A DNA stretch of 64,000 nt from Fasciolopsis buskii (Eukaryota; Platyhelminthes; Trematoda; Plagiorchiida; Fasciolidae). The notes below the pieces were generated by a model, which did no database searches, was not told the origin of the DNA, and was given only the letters and a program-made list of their open reading frames with translations. Numbering within the stretch: position 1 is the stretch's first letter; every line of letters begins with the position of its first letter. Below are positions 25,501-36,345 of this stretch, piece after piece. A program made the position numbers and the translations under genes. The DNA is taken from NCBI GenBank assembly GCA_008360955.1, contig LUCM01010374.1, positions 1 through 64,000 of the forward strand. The letters run 5' to 3'.

Positions 25501-28500
25501 CACCCGGCGGAAATGTAGGGGAGGAGGTCACATTACGAGTTGTGAAAGCCAAAGGAGCTTTCGCAAACCTGTGACACTTGTGGTGCCGCCATGACATTCG
25601 GCTTGATCTCAAGGGAAGGGTGTACAGTACCACAGTTTGCAGTGTTCTTCGTTTCGGTTAGGAGACTTGTCCTATCCGCGTTGAGGATGCTGGACTANNN
25701 NNNNNNNNNNNNNNNNNNNNNNNNNNNNNNNNNNNNNNNNNNNNNNNNNNNNNNNNNNNNNNNNNNNNNNNNNNNNNNNNNNNNNNNNNNNNNNNNNNNN
25801 NNNNNNNNNNNNNNNNNNNNNNNNNNNNNNNNNNNNNNNNNNNNNNNNNNNNNNNNNNNNNNNNNNNNNNNNNNNNNNNNNNNNNNNNNNNNNNNNNNNN
25901 NNNNNNNNNNNNNNNNNNNNNNNNNNNNNNNNNNNNNNNNNNNNNNNNNNNNNNNNNNNNNNNNNNNNNNNNNNNNNNNNNNNNNNNNNNNNNNNNNNNN
26001 NNNNNNNNNNNNNNNNNNNNNNNNNNNNNNNNNNNNNNNNNNNNNNNNNNNNNNNNNNNNNNNNNNNNNNNNNNNNNNNNNNNNNNNNNNNNNNNNNNNN
26101 NNNNNNNNNNNNNNNNNNNNNNNNNNNNNNNNNNNNNNNNNNNNNNNNNNNNNNNNNNNNNNNNNNNNNNNNNNNNNNNNNNNNNNNNNNNNNNNNNNNN
26201 NNNNNNNNNNNNNNNNNNNNNNNNNNNNNNNNNNNNNNNNNNNNNNNNNNNNNNNNNNNNNNNNNNNNNNNNNNNNNNNNNNNNNNNNNNNNNNNNNNNN
26301 NNNNNNNNNNNNNNNNNNNNNNNNNNNNNNNNNNNNNNNNNNNNNNNNNNNNNNNNNNNNNNNNNNNNNNNNNNNNNNNNNNNNNNNNNNNNNNNNNNNN
26401 TAGTATAATTAAATCCCAACCGGCGTTAAAAATGGTTCTGTTATGGTGCATGACTCATTCTAAACAGTTTCCGTTTAAAGAATTTGCCATGAACCGATTT
26501 GCGCGTAATGTTGGTTATTCGATTCACTGTTCCAAAGACCAGTGATCACCATGTTCCTGGGCATTCATGCCGCTTTTGACTCCATTGACAGGCCTGCACT
26601 ATTGCATTATTTGTTGAGGAATGGGGTGCCTGAGTAGTATTTACCCATCCTCAAAGAGTTGTACCATCATACATCCGGTCGGATTAGGGATTATGGCCAG
26701 CTTTCGCCATTCTTTGTCGTTTCCAGTAGAGTTCGACAAGGCTGACTTATATCTCCATTTCTTTTCAACTTTGTCATAGATGGTGTCCTATAGAACGCTT
26801 AATCTGATCTTTTAGACGGTGGAGTTGAACCCCTTCTCGAGAACAGGGAACAAAGTTTTTGACTTAGAGTATCCCGATGATATCGCCTTGCTGAGTGACA
26901 ATGCACAGACAATTCAACGCGTGTTGGATTAGTTGTCGATTAAGGTTTCCAGGTACGGTATGTGCTTTGCACGTTCAAAATGTAAGGTACTTGTTCGCGA
27001 CTGGCAGGAGCCTGTACTTCCACTCACCCTTTTTCGTGATCGGTTAGAGGTAGTGAGTAGCTTCAAATGCCTCAGGGGTCTGATCACACCCGGCGGAAAT
27101 GTAGGGGAGGAGGTCACATTACGAGTTGTGAAAGCCAAAGGAGCTTTCGCAAACCTGTGACACTTGTGGTGCCGCCATGACATTCGGCTTGATCTCAAGG
27201 GAAGGGTGTACAGTACCACAGTTTGCAGTGTTCTTCGTTTCGGTTAGGAGACTTGTCCTATCCGCGTTGAGGATGCTGGACTACTTTCTGTGTTCAACCA
27301 CTGATGTCTTCGAAGCATTGCTCGTGTCTGGTGAGAGCATCGGGTGAGCAACGATGAGGTTTATCGTCGTGTGTTGGGTGGAAATAGTCGTCCTGTGGCT
27401 GAGTTGATCGCTCTACGTCGCCTTCGGTGGCTTGGACACGTATTGCTTATGCTTGCCCATCGTCTACCTTTTTTGTTCTTCTTGCATGTTCTGGGCAAGG
27501 CTGGAAGAAGCGACATGGCGGTCAGGCTATGACTTGGGGTAGAGATATGAAGAAGTTAGCTTCGGCTTTGTCTCGGTTAGTGCTTCTCGCCCTCCTGGTT
27601 GGGGCCCAAGAGATGAGGATTAGTGTTTGTTGGCACATGGATTGATTCAGTTTAGGAGTGGCACAGTGATTTGTGGAGTTATTCGTCTGTTTGTTGATGT
27701 CAGCACTTAATTTGACTATTCGTCGTCACTGGTTGTATTTTAATAATGCACTTCATATGAATAAGGATGCTGAGATCTAGGTTTGATCGTAGGAGTAAGT
27801 ACTGATTTATAATTAGAGACCACAACCTCAAAAGTGTTCATTTGATTTCGGAAACATTTTTCTGTTATGCCCTAGGCTAGTGCACTGTTCATATCTTGAA
27901 ACTAAACTTCGCGAGATGTTTCCATATGCCATAGCTAGCACAACGTGCGGTCTTCTCACGTGATGGCCAGGTGTGAAAAACTTATCTGCTGTTGCACCTC
28001 ATTTGGAGAAGCAGACCCCTTGAAGATGTCATTTTTTTCTCTGAAAAAATCTGTTTTACCGTCCAACTCGTTGATTCTTAGACTGTCTGGAAAGAGGTGA
28101 ATTGGTACATTTTATACAAGCATGAAACACGCTTTATACACTTGTGATTCCTGGGCTCGAAGCTTGGTTTGTAAATGTCTCATCAGCTGCGAGGGATGCA
28201 TCCATTTTTAGGTGATGATGCAACATCGGATGGTGTTCTAAACGTCATACTCGGCAACCACGATTCATCAAACTCTTATCTGAAGATAGTTTCACCTACA
28301 TCAACGATAGTGGAATTGCTTGGTTTTTACGAACCAATGGTGATTGTTCGTTCGCTGTTATAAGTTTGAACACAAAGGCAATCCACTATCGATAAAAAAT
28401 AGAAGTGTGATTTTTAGAGCATCAGGGGTTTGTTCGTTTGTTAAATTCTGATATAAACAGTCCGTTCCTCTAGTTGGAATAGGATTTGATTCGAAATCAT

Positions 28501-28810
28501 TATCCTGTCTTTTCCTCATCAGGTAAATTTTTATTAATTAAATTAAAACGAAATACTTACCCAGTGGTTTGTATGTGGGCCTTCTGAACTTCCGAGTAGT
28601 TGTCCATTGATATCAACGATTATCATTCTGGAGCCAGTAGTACCTCTATAGTACAGAACAAAATAATTCGTCTATTAGTAATAAAACTATCAGAAAGGAG
28701 CATTTATTAGACACAACAAGTCTTTCACAATGGCAGTATCATTTCTCAGTCACTAAATTTTTCAAAGGAGGAAAAATGGCTTACCCTTCGATTCCTCCGA
28801 ATAGCTCCAT
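12618..28810 (-). CDS. NAGK: N-acetylglucosamine kinase, complete nine-exon gene
   Basis: The enzyme phosphorylates GlcNAc to GlcNAc-6-phosphate using ATP (cytosolic amino-sugar salvage; ASKHA fold, BadF/BadG family). Exons in transcript order: 28810-28785, 28645-28561, 22191-22093, 18990-18849, 16291-16181, 15699-15499, 14091-13994, 13511-13433, 12826-12618. All introns are GT-AG and the phases join without a break (1050 bp, 349 residues; human NAGK is 344). Visible motifs: FGGIEGGTTGS (phosphate-1 loop, residues 4-14), TNHW (34-37), NDAVG with the presumed catalytic base D106, AGTGS (124-128), GGLGYLLGDEGSAFWVAHQA, CCGSVFKSWDL, and the C-terminal TAAYGAAIIAAK. The start codon at 28810 gives MELFGGIEG, the normal NAGK beginning. 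The GGGTR of other NAGKs is GGTTG here. Introns 2 (6.4 kb) and 3 (3.1 kb) are swollen by transposons. A reverse AATAAA at 12342-12347 could end the transcript. No frameshift or internal stop was seen. Confidence 0.93.
16292..18848 (-). other. NAGK intron 4
   Basis: A 2557-bp GT-AG intron with no transposon or exon that I recognise; its phase (1) joins the codon for the residue after ATATDR. Confidence 0.8.
19483..19517. repeat. TA microsatellite in NAGK intron 3
   Basis: Uninterrupted (TA)n of about 34 bases; source of the apparent YIYIYI reading frames on both strands. Confidence 0.95.
20073..21060 (-). mobile_element. RTE-like LINE fragments on the minus strand (NAGK intron 3)
   Basis: Two open stretches share one orientation. 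20993-20733 has LKCRKAPGPDGLPPFSF and NVSLDWTKSIVIPVFKK, the N-terminal RT motifs (KAPGPDGLP and the W...IVPVFKK block). 20318-20073 has FETAQYGMQFSKSNTNCC, RLEVVENFVQLGSCIF and GGKISKPISRIRSTMA, the C-terminal RT region. The catalytic YADD part between them is not recognisable, so the copy is internally deleted or badly decayed. It lies in intron 3 of NAGK, in the same orientation as the gene. Confidence 0.75.
21541..21616 (+). mobile_element. Penelope-like element 3' relic with hammerhead-like fold
   Basis: About 75 bases match the 3' terminus of the Penelope copies at 60-63 kb: CTTGCCTTGAGAAGGACTAC, the stem GACTACC/GGTAGTC (21561-21567 and 21571-21577, loop TAC instead of CAC), GAAACGTTGGC, and CTACCAACAACGCTG. 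The flanking sequence upstream is only vaguely similar. It lies in intron 3 of the minus-strand NAGK gene, on the opposite strand. This shows the family inserted more than once here and that stem and GAAAC are the best-preserved part. Confidence 0.75.
23608..24175. repeat. Pair of diverged short direct repeats
   Basis: GTGGAATTAG followed by CAAC, GACCGCTGTTGCTT, GGCTAA and TATTTC occurs at 23608-23660 and again at 24126-24175, with scattered substitutions. The unit is about 50 bases, lies in NAGK intron 2, and its family is unknown. Confidence 0.6.
24815..25697 (+). repeat. 883-bp direct duplicate, left copy (gap-flanking)
   Basis: From TAGTATAATTAAATCCCAAC to the last base before the gap, this block recurs at 26401-27283. 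I found no difference between them, and small open frames in both are letter-identical. Perfect identity directly abutting a gap suggests an unmerged contig overlap rather than a biological duplication. Confidence 0.9.
24890..25697 (+). mobile_element. RTE-like LINE fragment, left side of the assembly gap
   Basis: The translation, broken by stops, reads HAAFDSIDRPALLHYLLRNG, LSPFFVVSSRVRQG, ISPFLFNFVIDGV, FARSKCKVLVRDWQEPVLPL, RLEVVSSFKCLRGLITPGG and HDIRLDLKGRVYSTT, in the order expected for an RTE-type reverse transcriptase. It stops at the run of N. The same bases recur at 26476-27283 without visible change, so the two copies may be one locus. The element sits in NAGK intron 2, antisense to the gene. 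Confidence 0.85.
25698..26400. other. Assembly gap (703 N)
   Basis: A run of 703 unknown bases inside NAGK intron 2. It is flanked by identical sequence on both sides (24815-25697 and 26401-27283, offset 1586). Any open frame crossing it is meaningless. Confidence 0.99.
26401..27283 (+). repeat. 883-bp direct duplicate, right copy (gap-flanking)
   Basis: Starts at the first base after the gap and repeats 24815-25697; after 27283 the sequence continues into the LINE 3' part that the left copy lacks. Confidence 0.9.
26476..27660 (+). mobile_element. RTE-like LINE fragment, right side of the gap, with 3' end
   Basis: This begins with the same sequence as the copy left of the gap and continues past it: RWLGHVLLM at about 27.43 kb, then WKKRHGGQAMTWGRDMKKLA and ALLVGAQEMRISVCWHMD, the C-terminal segment of RTE-type LINEs (mountain of stops apart). 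The frame is broken many times. It is antisense within NAGK intron 2. The tail fades into unassigned sequence near 27.66 kb. Confidence 0.85.
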
Positions 28811-31800
28811 TTTCAAACTGAATGAGTAATTCCAATAAGCAAGTGAACAAAATTGGCCCCGTAATCACTGTCCCATGTTTTTATTGCAGTCATCGTAAGG
28901 TATTAATGGATGGTGAAGAAAGTAGTTGTTAGTATATGAAATGACATTTAATAATCTTGTGGCAGTATCAGATTGAAACATTACTAGTCATCTTGCGATC
29001 TTTTACACTGCTAAGGACTGCTGGTTTTACGTAGTTGAGTGTACCTCTGTGGAGTTACTTGGTCATTCGTGGTTAGGTGCTACCAGCGCCGTTAATTTAC
29101 ACGTTTTATCTTAATGCGCAACACTCCTCTCCGTTTCGGATCAACATTTCCAATGTGGTGCGAACCAGTGTACACTTTGTTAGGTTCCACTTTAATGTAT
29201 TTATAGAAAGCTAGACATGAAAACATCTCTGGTTGTATGAATCGTTTTATAATCATCAATAAATCCTCTTCTTAGTTCAGCGCTTTTATGGGACAAAGTT
29301 CTAGAGTAATGTAAAGAATCTTCAGTTACTTCATCGCAACCTCACTAGTTTCGGATACCGGCCTCGAATTTTGATACAAATTGAAAGTTTATTTATCCAT
29401 TGTTGATGAATCCTCTTTATTTTTTTATTTGAAGCAGAACGTCCGAAGTTATAATGCTTATCTTAACCCACAGTAAACAGTTAACAGTAGAGTCCTGACC
29501 TTTTAAATTCTCCCTCCCCTGTGAAGTCATGGTTACGGATGAAGATACTGCCTACAAGTCATTAATGAGGGCTAAGCAACTGAATAATTTATGGAATTCT
29601 CAGAGGTTTCCGAAAGGAATATTAAGTTTGGACAAAATTGTGCTCTATTCTGGAGCAAACGTCCGTCGTTTGCTTGGTCGCTGTACACACCTAAAAAACT
29701 ACCTCATGGATTGAGATTTTACTTAAGTACTGTATGATTGGTATACTTCCTGAGTTGAACTAAGCTCTTTTCAACATCTCTTGTACAGGTTCTATATTTA
29801 GCGATCCTGTTTCAGTTAACGCTTCAGATTATTATTTGTTTCGTTATTCTGCAGAACACGTGCCAGACATCATGTATATATTCACCCATTCCTGATAAAA
29901 AACAAGAAATGATGTAGGCTGGCGCGCAAGTATTGAAACGTAATTCAGTACACCAATCGATGGTTTCGAAACAAAAACTGTGTACAGCTGCTAAGCCAGC
30001 CTTTCCAGGATCGCGTGAATTTGGTTCGAATGCCACCGGATGAGCCAAAAAGGCTGGTGAAAATTGGCAAGTGTGGGAACCGTCCACTGACAAATGATCA
30101 GAGCATAATAACTCACAGAATTTACGTTTTTACTGGACTTTTCACAATAATCACGAAAAGGCAATATAACAAACTCGACATCCTGCACTCAACAGTTTAT
30201 CTGTTCAGTGACTGTAGTAGGAGTGTTTGTTCATTTTACTGACCAAGAAATCTAGGTCTTATGGCTCATTTTGCATGGGCTCTTCTTTTTTCGAAGTAAA
30301 GCTAACGAGCCATGATTTACGATTCATGTGGAATTTAGACGCTTGGTCACCATCTACCTCGTCCAAAATACAAATTTTGTGACCAAGAAATTAGGTACCT
30401 GAGGAAAACAGACGAATTTCTAGGTAAGTGAACCGTGCAACCAGATCATCAGATTTTTGCTACTATGGTTTCGTTTTATCACCAAGTTTTGCAGTTTGGT
30501 TGCCGCTTCTAGATAACGGTCCGATACGTTAATTTGCATTTTTTTCACTCACGTTTTAGTGATGTTCGGCACTGCAGCAGCAACCAATCGAATCACTTGG
30601 CAGTTAAATAACCCATGCTAGCCGTCAAATCTAATTCAATAAACGAATATGAAGGTGGATTTATTGAAAAGTTTAGCATTGGCTAATCATCTCGATATCA
30701 CATCTAAAGATTAAGGAATAATTTCTAAAACTTTTCACTTGATTTTAAACAATTATTTTGCTTACACTCAATTTCTGGGTGTGATTGCTGCTTCAAAAAT
30801 CATGTGAAAACTGGTCTAAAGATTCTTAAGCAAATGACATCTTTCTTTATTATTGTAAACTGTATCGCATACGAATGCGAGAACGAAATTCTCTCATAGA
30901 GTACAAAGTCGGTTTCGCGTAGTGCAAGTGCCGGCACTGTCCTTTTCAACCGTCCCTATTCTTGAACACAATGATGTTGGTTCATCTGATACTGATACAT
31001 AGCAGTTTTCCGAAATTCTTTTTCTTGCCCTGGTGTTTCTTTCCAGATGCCGTTCGAGGAAGCTGAGAGTTTCTCAGGCCGGGTTGCTCTTAATTCTGTC
31101 TTATTCACTTAAGCTGTGGCTCCGGTTTCCTTTTTCCAAGTTCCGTTCCAATATTCGTACTGACACTAGGGAATTCTGTCAGGCACTTTTTTCAAACACT
31201 GTAGGCTGTTAATCGACTCAGTAAGTATTTAGATCTCGCGGTACCACCGAAGGTTTGCTAAACTTTGTCTCACAATCCTGACCCATGTCGTTTGACTGTC
31301 ACACATGATCGTATGCGATATCTTCGAAGATTAGGATCCAGTGTAGCACGAAACTGTTTTGATAAAGCTACTCACTTTAGGGTTTGTTGTAGCTGTCCTA
31401 TTGTAGATAAAATTCTTCTCAGTAAAGAAATCATTTTCACCCTAGTTTTTTGGGGTTTCACTTCAGTGCCATATTTGGGTGCTGTAGTCCTTAAATGTTC
31501 CTCGGTTGCTCCCCATTCCTTTTGTTCATCAACAACGTTTTATTTAATGCAGCCAGTTTAGTCCATCTTTTCGGTTAAATCACCCTGTATACTTTCTCTT
31601 TATCTCACTTAAATTGTGTAAACAGCAATATCAGTCTTGACGGCAGTCAGGGTATCTCAAGACTTCAATCTTGGAAATATCACCACCAAGGTGACCAACA
31701 GCAAACCTGCAATTGTTATTTTGCTGTTTCGGTTTCTTCCAAACTTCAGTCGTTTTTCTCTTGCCCCTTTGATTTAATAAACTTGGCTCTTGCAGACTTT

Positions 31801-34800
31801 GACTTCTTATTCTGCATTCCTATATTTATTTGTGGTGCTTATCTCATTTTTTATCTTGGCTTGCTACTTATGCTGCAGTCAAAGATGCCTTTCTATCCCG
31901 GGCTAGATTTTTCTGCAACCCAGTTTGCCTTTTGCTCCACAGAGTTTAAACTTCCCCGAAGTCTTTTGTCGAGTCAAGCATTCTCTTGTGTTTTGCTGTT
32001 CTTGACGGGTCAGACGAACTGCCATTCGGCTGATTAATGACTCGCTCTTAATCTCTGACCGGTTACTAGCCCATTGTTATTGTTTTAAAACTATATTTTT
32101 TGTTTTTTTCGTAACTTGCTCCGGCAGTATCTTTTCCCGTAGCTTCCTTGCCTCTCTCGTACAGCAGCAGATATTTACCATCATAACTTTGCTGCCAGCA
32201 AGTGCAATGCTTCTCTTTTTCCCTATAACTAATGAAAAGTGGAACTATTTGCCCCTTTGGTAGAAAGATCAACAACATGGCAACTAGGCGGATGTTTCCT
32301 CAAAATACTCTTTTTAACGTCTTTTGTTCATCGGGTTTACCTCTTCTACTGTGATTTATCTGGCACATCAAACATGTGTAAGCATTCTAGTAAAAAATCG
32401 GCCCTGCGTTCCTGATTTAAAATAAGAAAAAGCAATAAAAATAGTTATTTTCGTTCAATCGAGGTGTACATTTGGAAGATAAAGTCTGACAAAGTATGCC
32501 AATTGAAAAGGGTAAAGAGGCACAATGCATTTACGTTTTCAAGATTCATTACCGTAATTTGTTTGTACTATTGAACGAGGCTCATGTGTTGCGTTGTGCT
32601 GCAAGTCCTGAGTCCCCTCTTACTAAGTCCGGAACAAACGACGACATTTAATATATCTACTTAAGTGATTTGATGGGCTAGCAACAACTTATTAATGGCA
32701 TATTAAAGAATCCATTACTAAAGCCTTAATAATCTTGACAAAGTTCAACGTTATCGCCGTTTGGTTAAGTACTTAATATAAACGTCTGCAATCATATGAA
32801 ATAACTTTTACTATTTCAGGAAACCATGCAGCGTGCCTTCTTTTACTACACATAGGCCAACTGAAAAATCTTTCAGCTGGATTTGACATTACGCGATGTA
32901 ACGTCCCAAGGATTAAACAAAACAAATTTAATTGTTCAAATGGTTTACCGTTTGCTGTTTTGGATACTGACGCTTCGTCCTTTGACCGTTCCGAAGAGCT
33001 ATTTTGCATCTGAGGTCAGTGGCGAATAAATTGCAACAACAGTGCAACTGTTTATTGAAATCTCGGCAATGGAATGATTTTACTGACATTTAAATTTTGC
33101 TTTTGCCGTTATTTTTCAAGTAAGCCTGCAAGTTCTTGTTTTTTCTAATCGATATTTTCCTCCCCGCAGCTCCTTCTCGTACCGCTTGTTAATTAAGACT
33201 AACCGTGCAAGATGCCAGCCAGTATTTTGGTGTTTTTGTATCATGAGGACTGACGAAACTACGGAGTCAAAATATGCGTTGTTAGATACAGATTCCCAAT
33301 TATTCTACAATTTTGTTCCAAGAATACTGGGAATAATTCAAGAGTGTTGCCTACTCTGAAAAGACTATATATTCTAATAACCAAAGACATCCTTTTACTC
33401 TATGACCACAGTAAACCGCAGGTATGGATGTTTACACTGCCGAAGTACTTATATATAGAATTTCTGTGATTGTTGTTGACAGCTGTAAAAAGCCTTTTCG
33501 CGGAATTGGACTTATCCAAGGTAACGAAAGAGTTTAAGCATTCATTTGATGCACTACTTAAAAAACTAAAATCTTAACCCATGATATCGAGACTCACATG
33601 GGGGAATTATTTCTTTGAATTACCGATGTATCCTTATAAGGCAGATTTTCCGTTTTGTTTTCGTGATTTAAAAGAAACACTAAAGTCGTAGATCATTAAT
33701 TCTTAAAACCAGAAACAGCAACGGGATGTAAAAAGCGTGATTACACGTATTATGAGCTTTTACCTCTTGTTTATGAAGTCCATCGCAAAAAGATGCCATT
33801 GGGAAGCGATGTGGACCTTAGGCTTTCTGTGGTTTATATAAAAATCTATAACCACAAACTAAAAGCGATCTAAAAGTCAACGCATTTGGTTTAAATGGCC
33901 AAATCAGTTTAGATGGATCGTCTTAATTCGAACATGTACGTGCTTTAGTCAGAAGCCAGCCGTCTTTGCGTATCATCGCACTGCGTCTTTGCGGCGCTTT
34001 ATATCTAAAAAGCATACTACGACCCGATAATTTTCTAATAAAACTAATAAGTTGGAATATTCTGGCAACAAGTTGACATATAAGATTTCTTGATTATTCG
34101 AAAAATAAAAACATCTTAAAGGTTTATGCTACCCTTTTGGAATGCATTTTAGATGACTTGTTTACTCGTTACAGCTTAGAAAATTAATGGGACTTGTTGG
34201 GGTTATTAGACCAGTGTTCTGTCTTTCTCCTACTAATCTGAAGAAAAAATTTCACTTTCATATGGAAAAGTTTCATACTCAATGCCGTGGTGCGAAATCT
34301 TTAAATGGCAGGTATATTTACGTGGTCCATTTCAAAATACCGCGTTCAGTTCTGCTTTTTGTTAGGTTTAATTTAGCAAGTTTAATTTCGTATGAAAGCC
34401 GAATATCGTGTAAAGTCTTATGACATTTTCGTGAGTAAATTATCAGAGTTTTCTGTGTTATAAATAACTCAGGGAAGAATCACTGATCACAACGTCTGTC
34501 CGAAAAAGAAATTCGTACCGTTAAAGGTATTTCAGGCAATAAACTGACCTCAGTTTAACCACTTCTGAGTTATTTGACATTGATATTCTTAATAACATAT
34601 ATTTCCAGAAAACATAAACCAGCTAGTAAAAAACACGATATAGGGTTAGATAAATTCATGCACTTCAATCTCCTTTAAACCACAGTTTCCAAGTTGTGCG
34701 AACTACATATGTGCTAAAAGGACCTACGGGGGCCCTGGACTGCGGCTATAATATTGCTTAATATACTTACACTTCCTGACATTTTGGTCTGTTACTTAGA

Positions 34801-36167
34801 ATTTCCGAGAGGATCGCTTAAATTTAGCAAATGCAAGAGACAGTCACTGATTAATCTTTCACCTATTGTTTACGTGAAGCCATAACAAATTTAACGTAGT
34901 GTACTCAGTTTGGAAGGCGAACGGCAATTTTTCTTAAAGATAATATTTTGGCTGCTGGCGTTCAAACGACGGTGGAAGATATTAACCAACTTGTCTGTTG
35001 TTTTATGACCTAAGTGCTTCAGTTTCTTATATTTGGTTCAATATTTATGTGTATTTTTCTTCATGTAAAGCCATAAATGCAAATAAAAATGGTAAAATGC
35101 AAAGCAAATGTAGTAGTACTGTAAACAGTCGAAGATTTATGCAATAGGTATTTTAATGCTGTTTCAACCTATGTTCATCTGAGATTTACAAGAGACTTGG
35201 GATTACAATGGTATCTTTTTAACTTTTGTTATTACTAAGGTAAATTTGTGTAGGAAAATAACAAAAAGCAATATAAAGAAAAGTTCAATGTTCTCAACTT
35301 TGATTGATTTTTGCATAAAACAGACCAAAAGTTTGTATTCAGGATAAGAAATTAATGCCTGCATGTCTCGATAATGCCGTGATCATTATATTAAAAAAAG
35401 AAAACAGTTAGCATCCAAAACATTTTTAATACACCTTTCATTGGACCATTTAGCCCCTGGGAAAATCCAAAAATCGGTCTGGGTTTACTTACGCCACTTT
35501 ATTTTTTTCTCTTGACTAGCAAGATGTAAGGAATAACAAACTGTCAATAAGCATTTGAAAATTTCTCCCTTTAATGTAATCAACCATCTTGTTCAACAAG
35601 TCTAACGAAAGGACTATCGACAAACTGGTTCCTAGAAACACAGCAAACAAGATTCTAAAGTAACGTTTTAAGTAAACCTTCGAAAATGATAGGCGGCCAT
35701 TAGTTATACGAAATGCATCAAATCATAATCTTGAACTGAAATTGTCAAAAAGTTGGTCTCTAAAACTTCACCACCATCTTTCAAGGAAAAGTCCCCTCCC
35801 TTAATAATTCAGTAGTAATGCTTTTGGGTTATGTTCGTTTGACTCGAAAGTGAACCAATTTTGATCTTTTTTGTCCACAGGCATTCTGTATTTCGAAACT
35901 CACCGGTTTTATTTTGTACTTAGTAGACCATTCAAAGTTTGCAGACTTTCTTTGAACCCAGGAATAAAACAAAAGCAGATCAAAATGACATGCAAAATAA
36001 GCTCAACAGATTTTGAAGAGGGATTTACGAACGTTCGCCTTAAAATTATTTAGAGTGCTTTTGCAGATTTTGAAATAATACGGAGCTCTCAAATGAAATA
36101 CTCAAAGAACTGGTTTTATAAAAAAAATTCACTAAACGTTTAGAAACTAAAAACTTTTATAATATCA
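28811..36167. other. Unassigned region upstream of NAGK
   Basis: The start presumably includes the NAGK promoter and 5' UTR, but no promoter motif stands out. The 30.9-32.05 kb part is richer in C and T on the + strand than its surroundings, with a few 80-100-codon frames that match nothing I know. The rest is AT-rich and empty to my reading. Confidence 0.5.
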
Positions 36168-36345
36168 GGCCGGCTGTGGCCAAGCGGATAAGATCGCCGA
36201 GTTTGGACATGAAGGTTGCGGCTTCGAATCCTCCCACCGCCGGTCAACTTCCCTACTTGGGAACCCTCTTCTGGCCGTGGCCCCCTTCCGGAAGAATGAT
36301 GTACATTGTCATTTCATTAATGAAGAAAATAAAAGACAAAAGGCA
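36168..36345 (+). mobile_element. tRNA-derived SINE
   Basis: The 5' 74 bases (36170-36243) fold like a degenerate tRNA. CCGGCTG pairs with the distal CCGCCGG in 6 of 7 positions; TGGCCAAGCGG is an RNA polymerase III A box and GGCTTCGAATCC a B box, about 35 bases apart. A tail rich in A follows, ending in AAAATAAAAG. It is too mispaired in the T stem for a working tRNA and has an unrelated tail, so SINE is the better call. A diverged copy lies on the minus strand near 1.4 kb. Confidence 0.7.

Noticed and set aside
25591..26451. Open frames of 250-270 codons
   Set aside because: They consist of unknown bases across the assembly gap.
36169..36243. A functional tRNA gene
   Set aside because: The T stem is badly mispaired and a SINE-like A-rich tail follows; a diverged copy exists elsewhere in the window.
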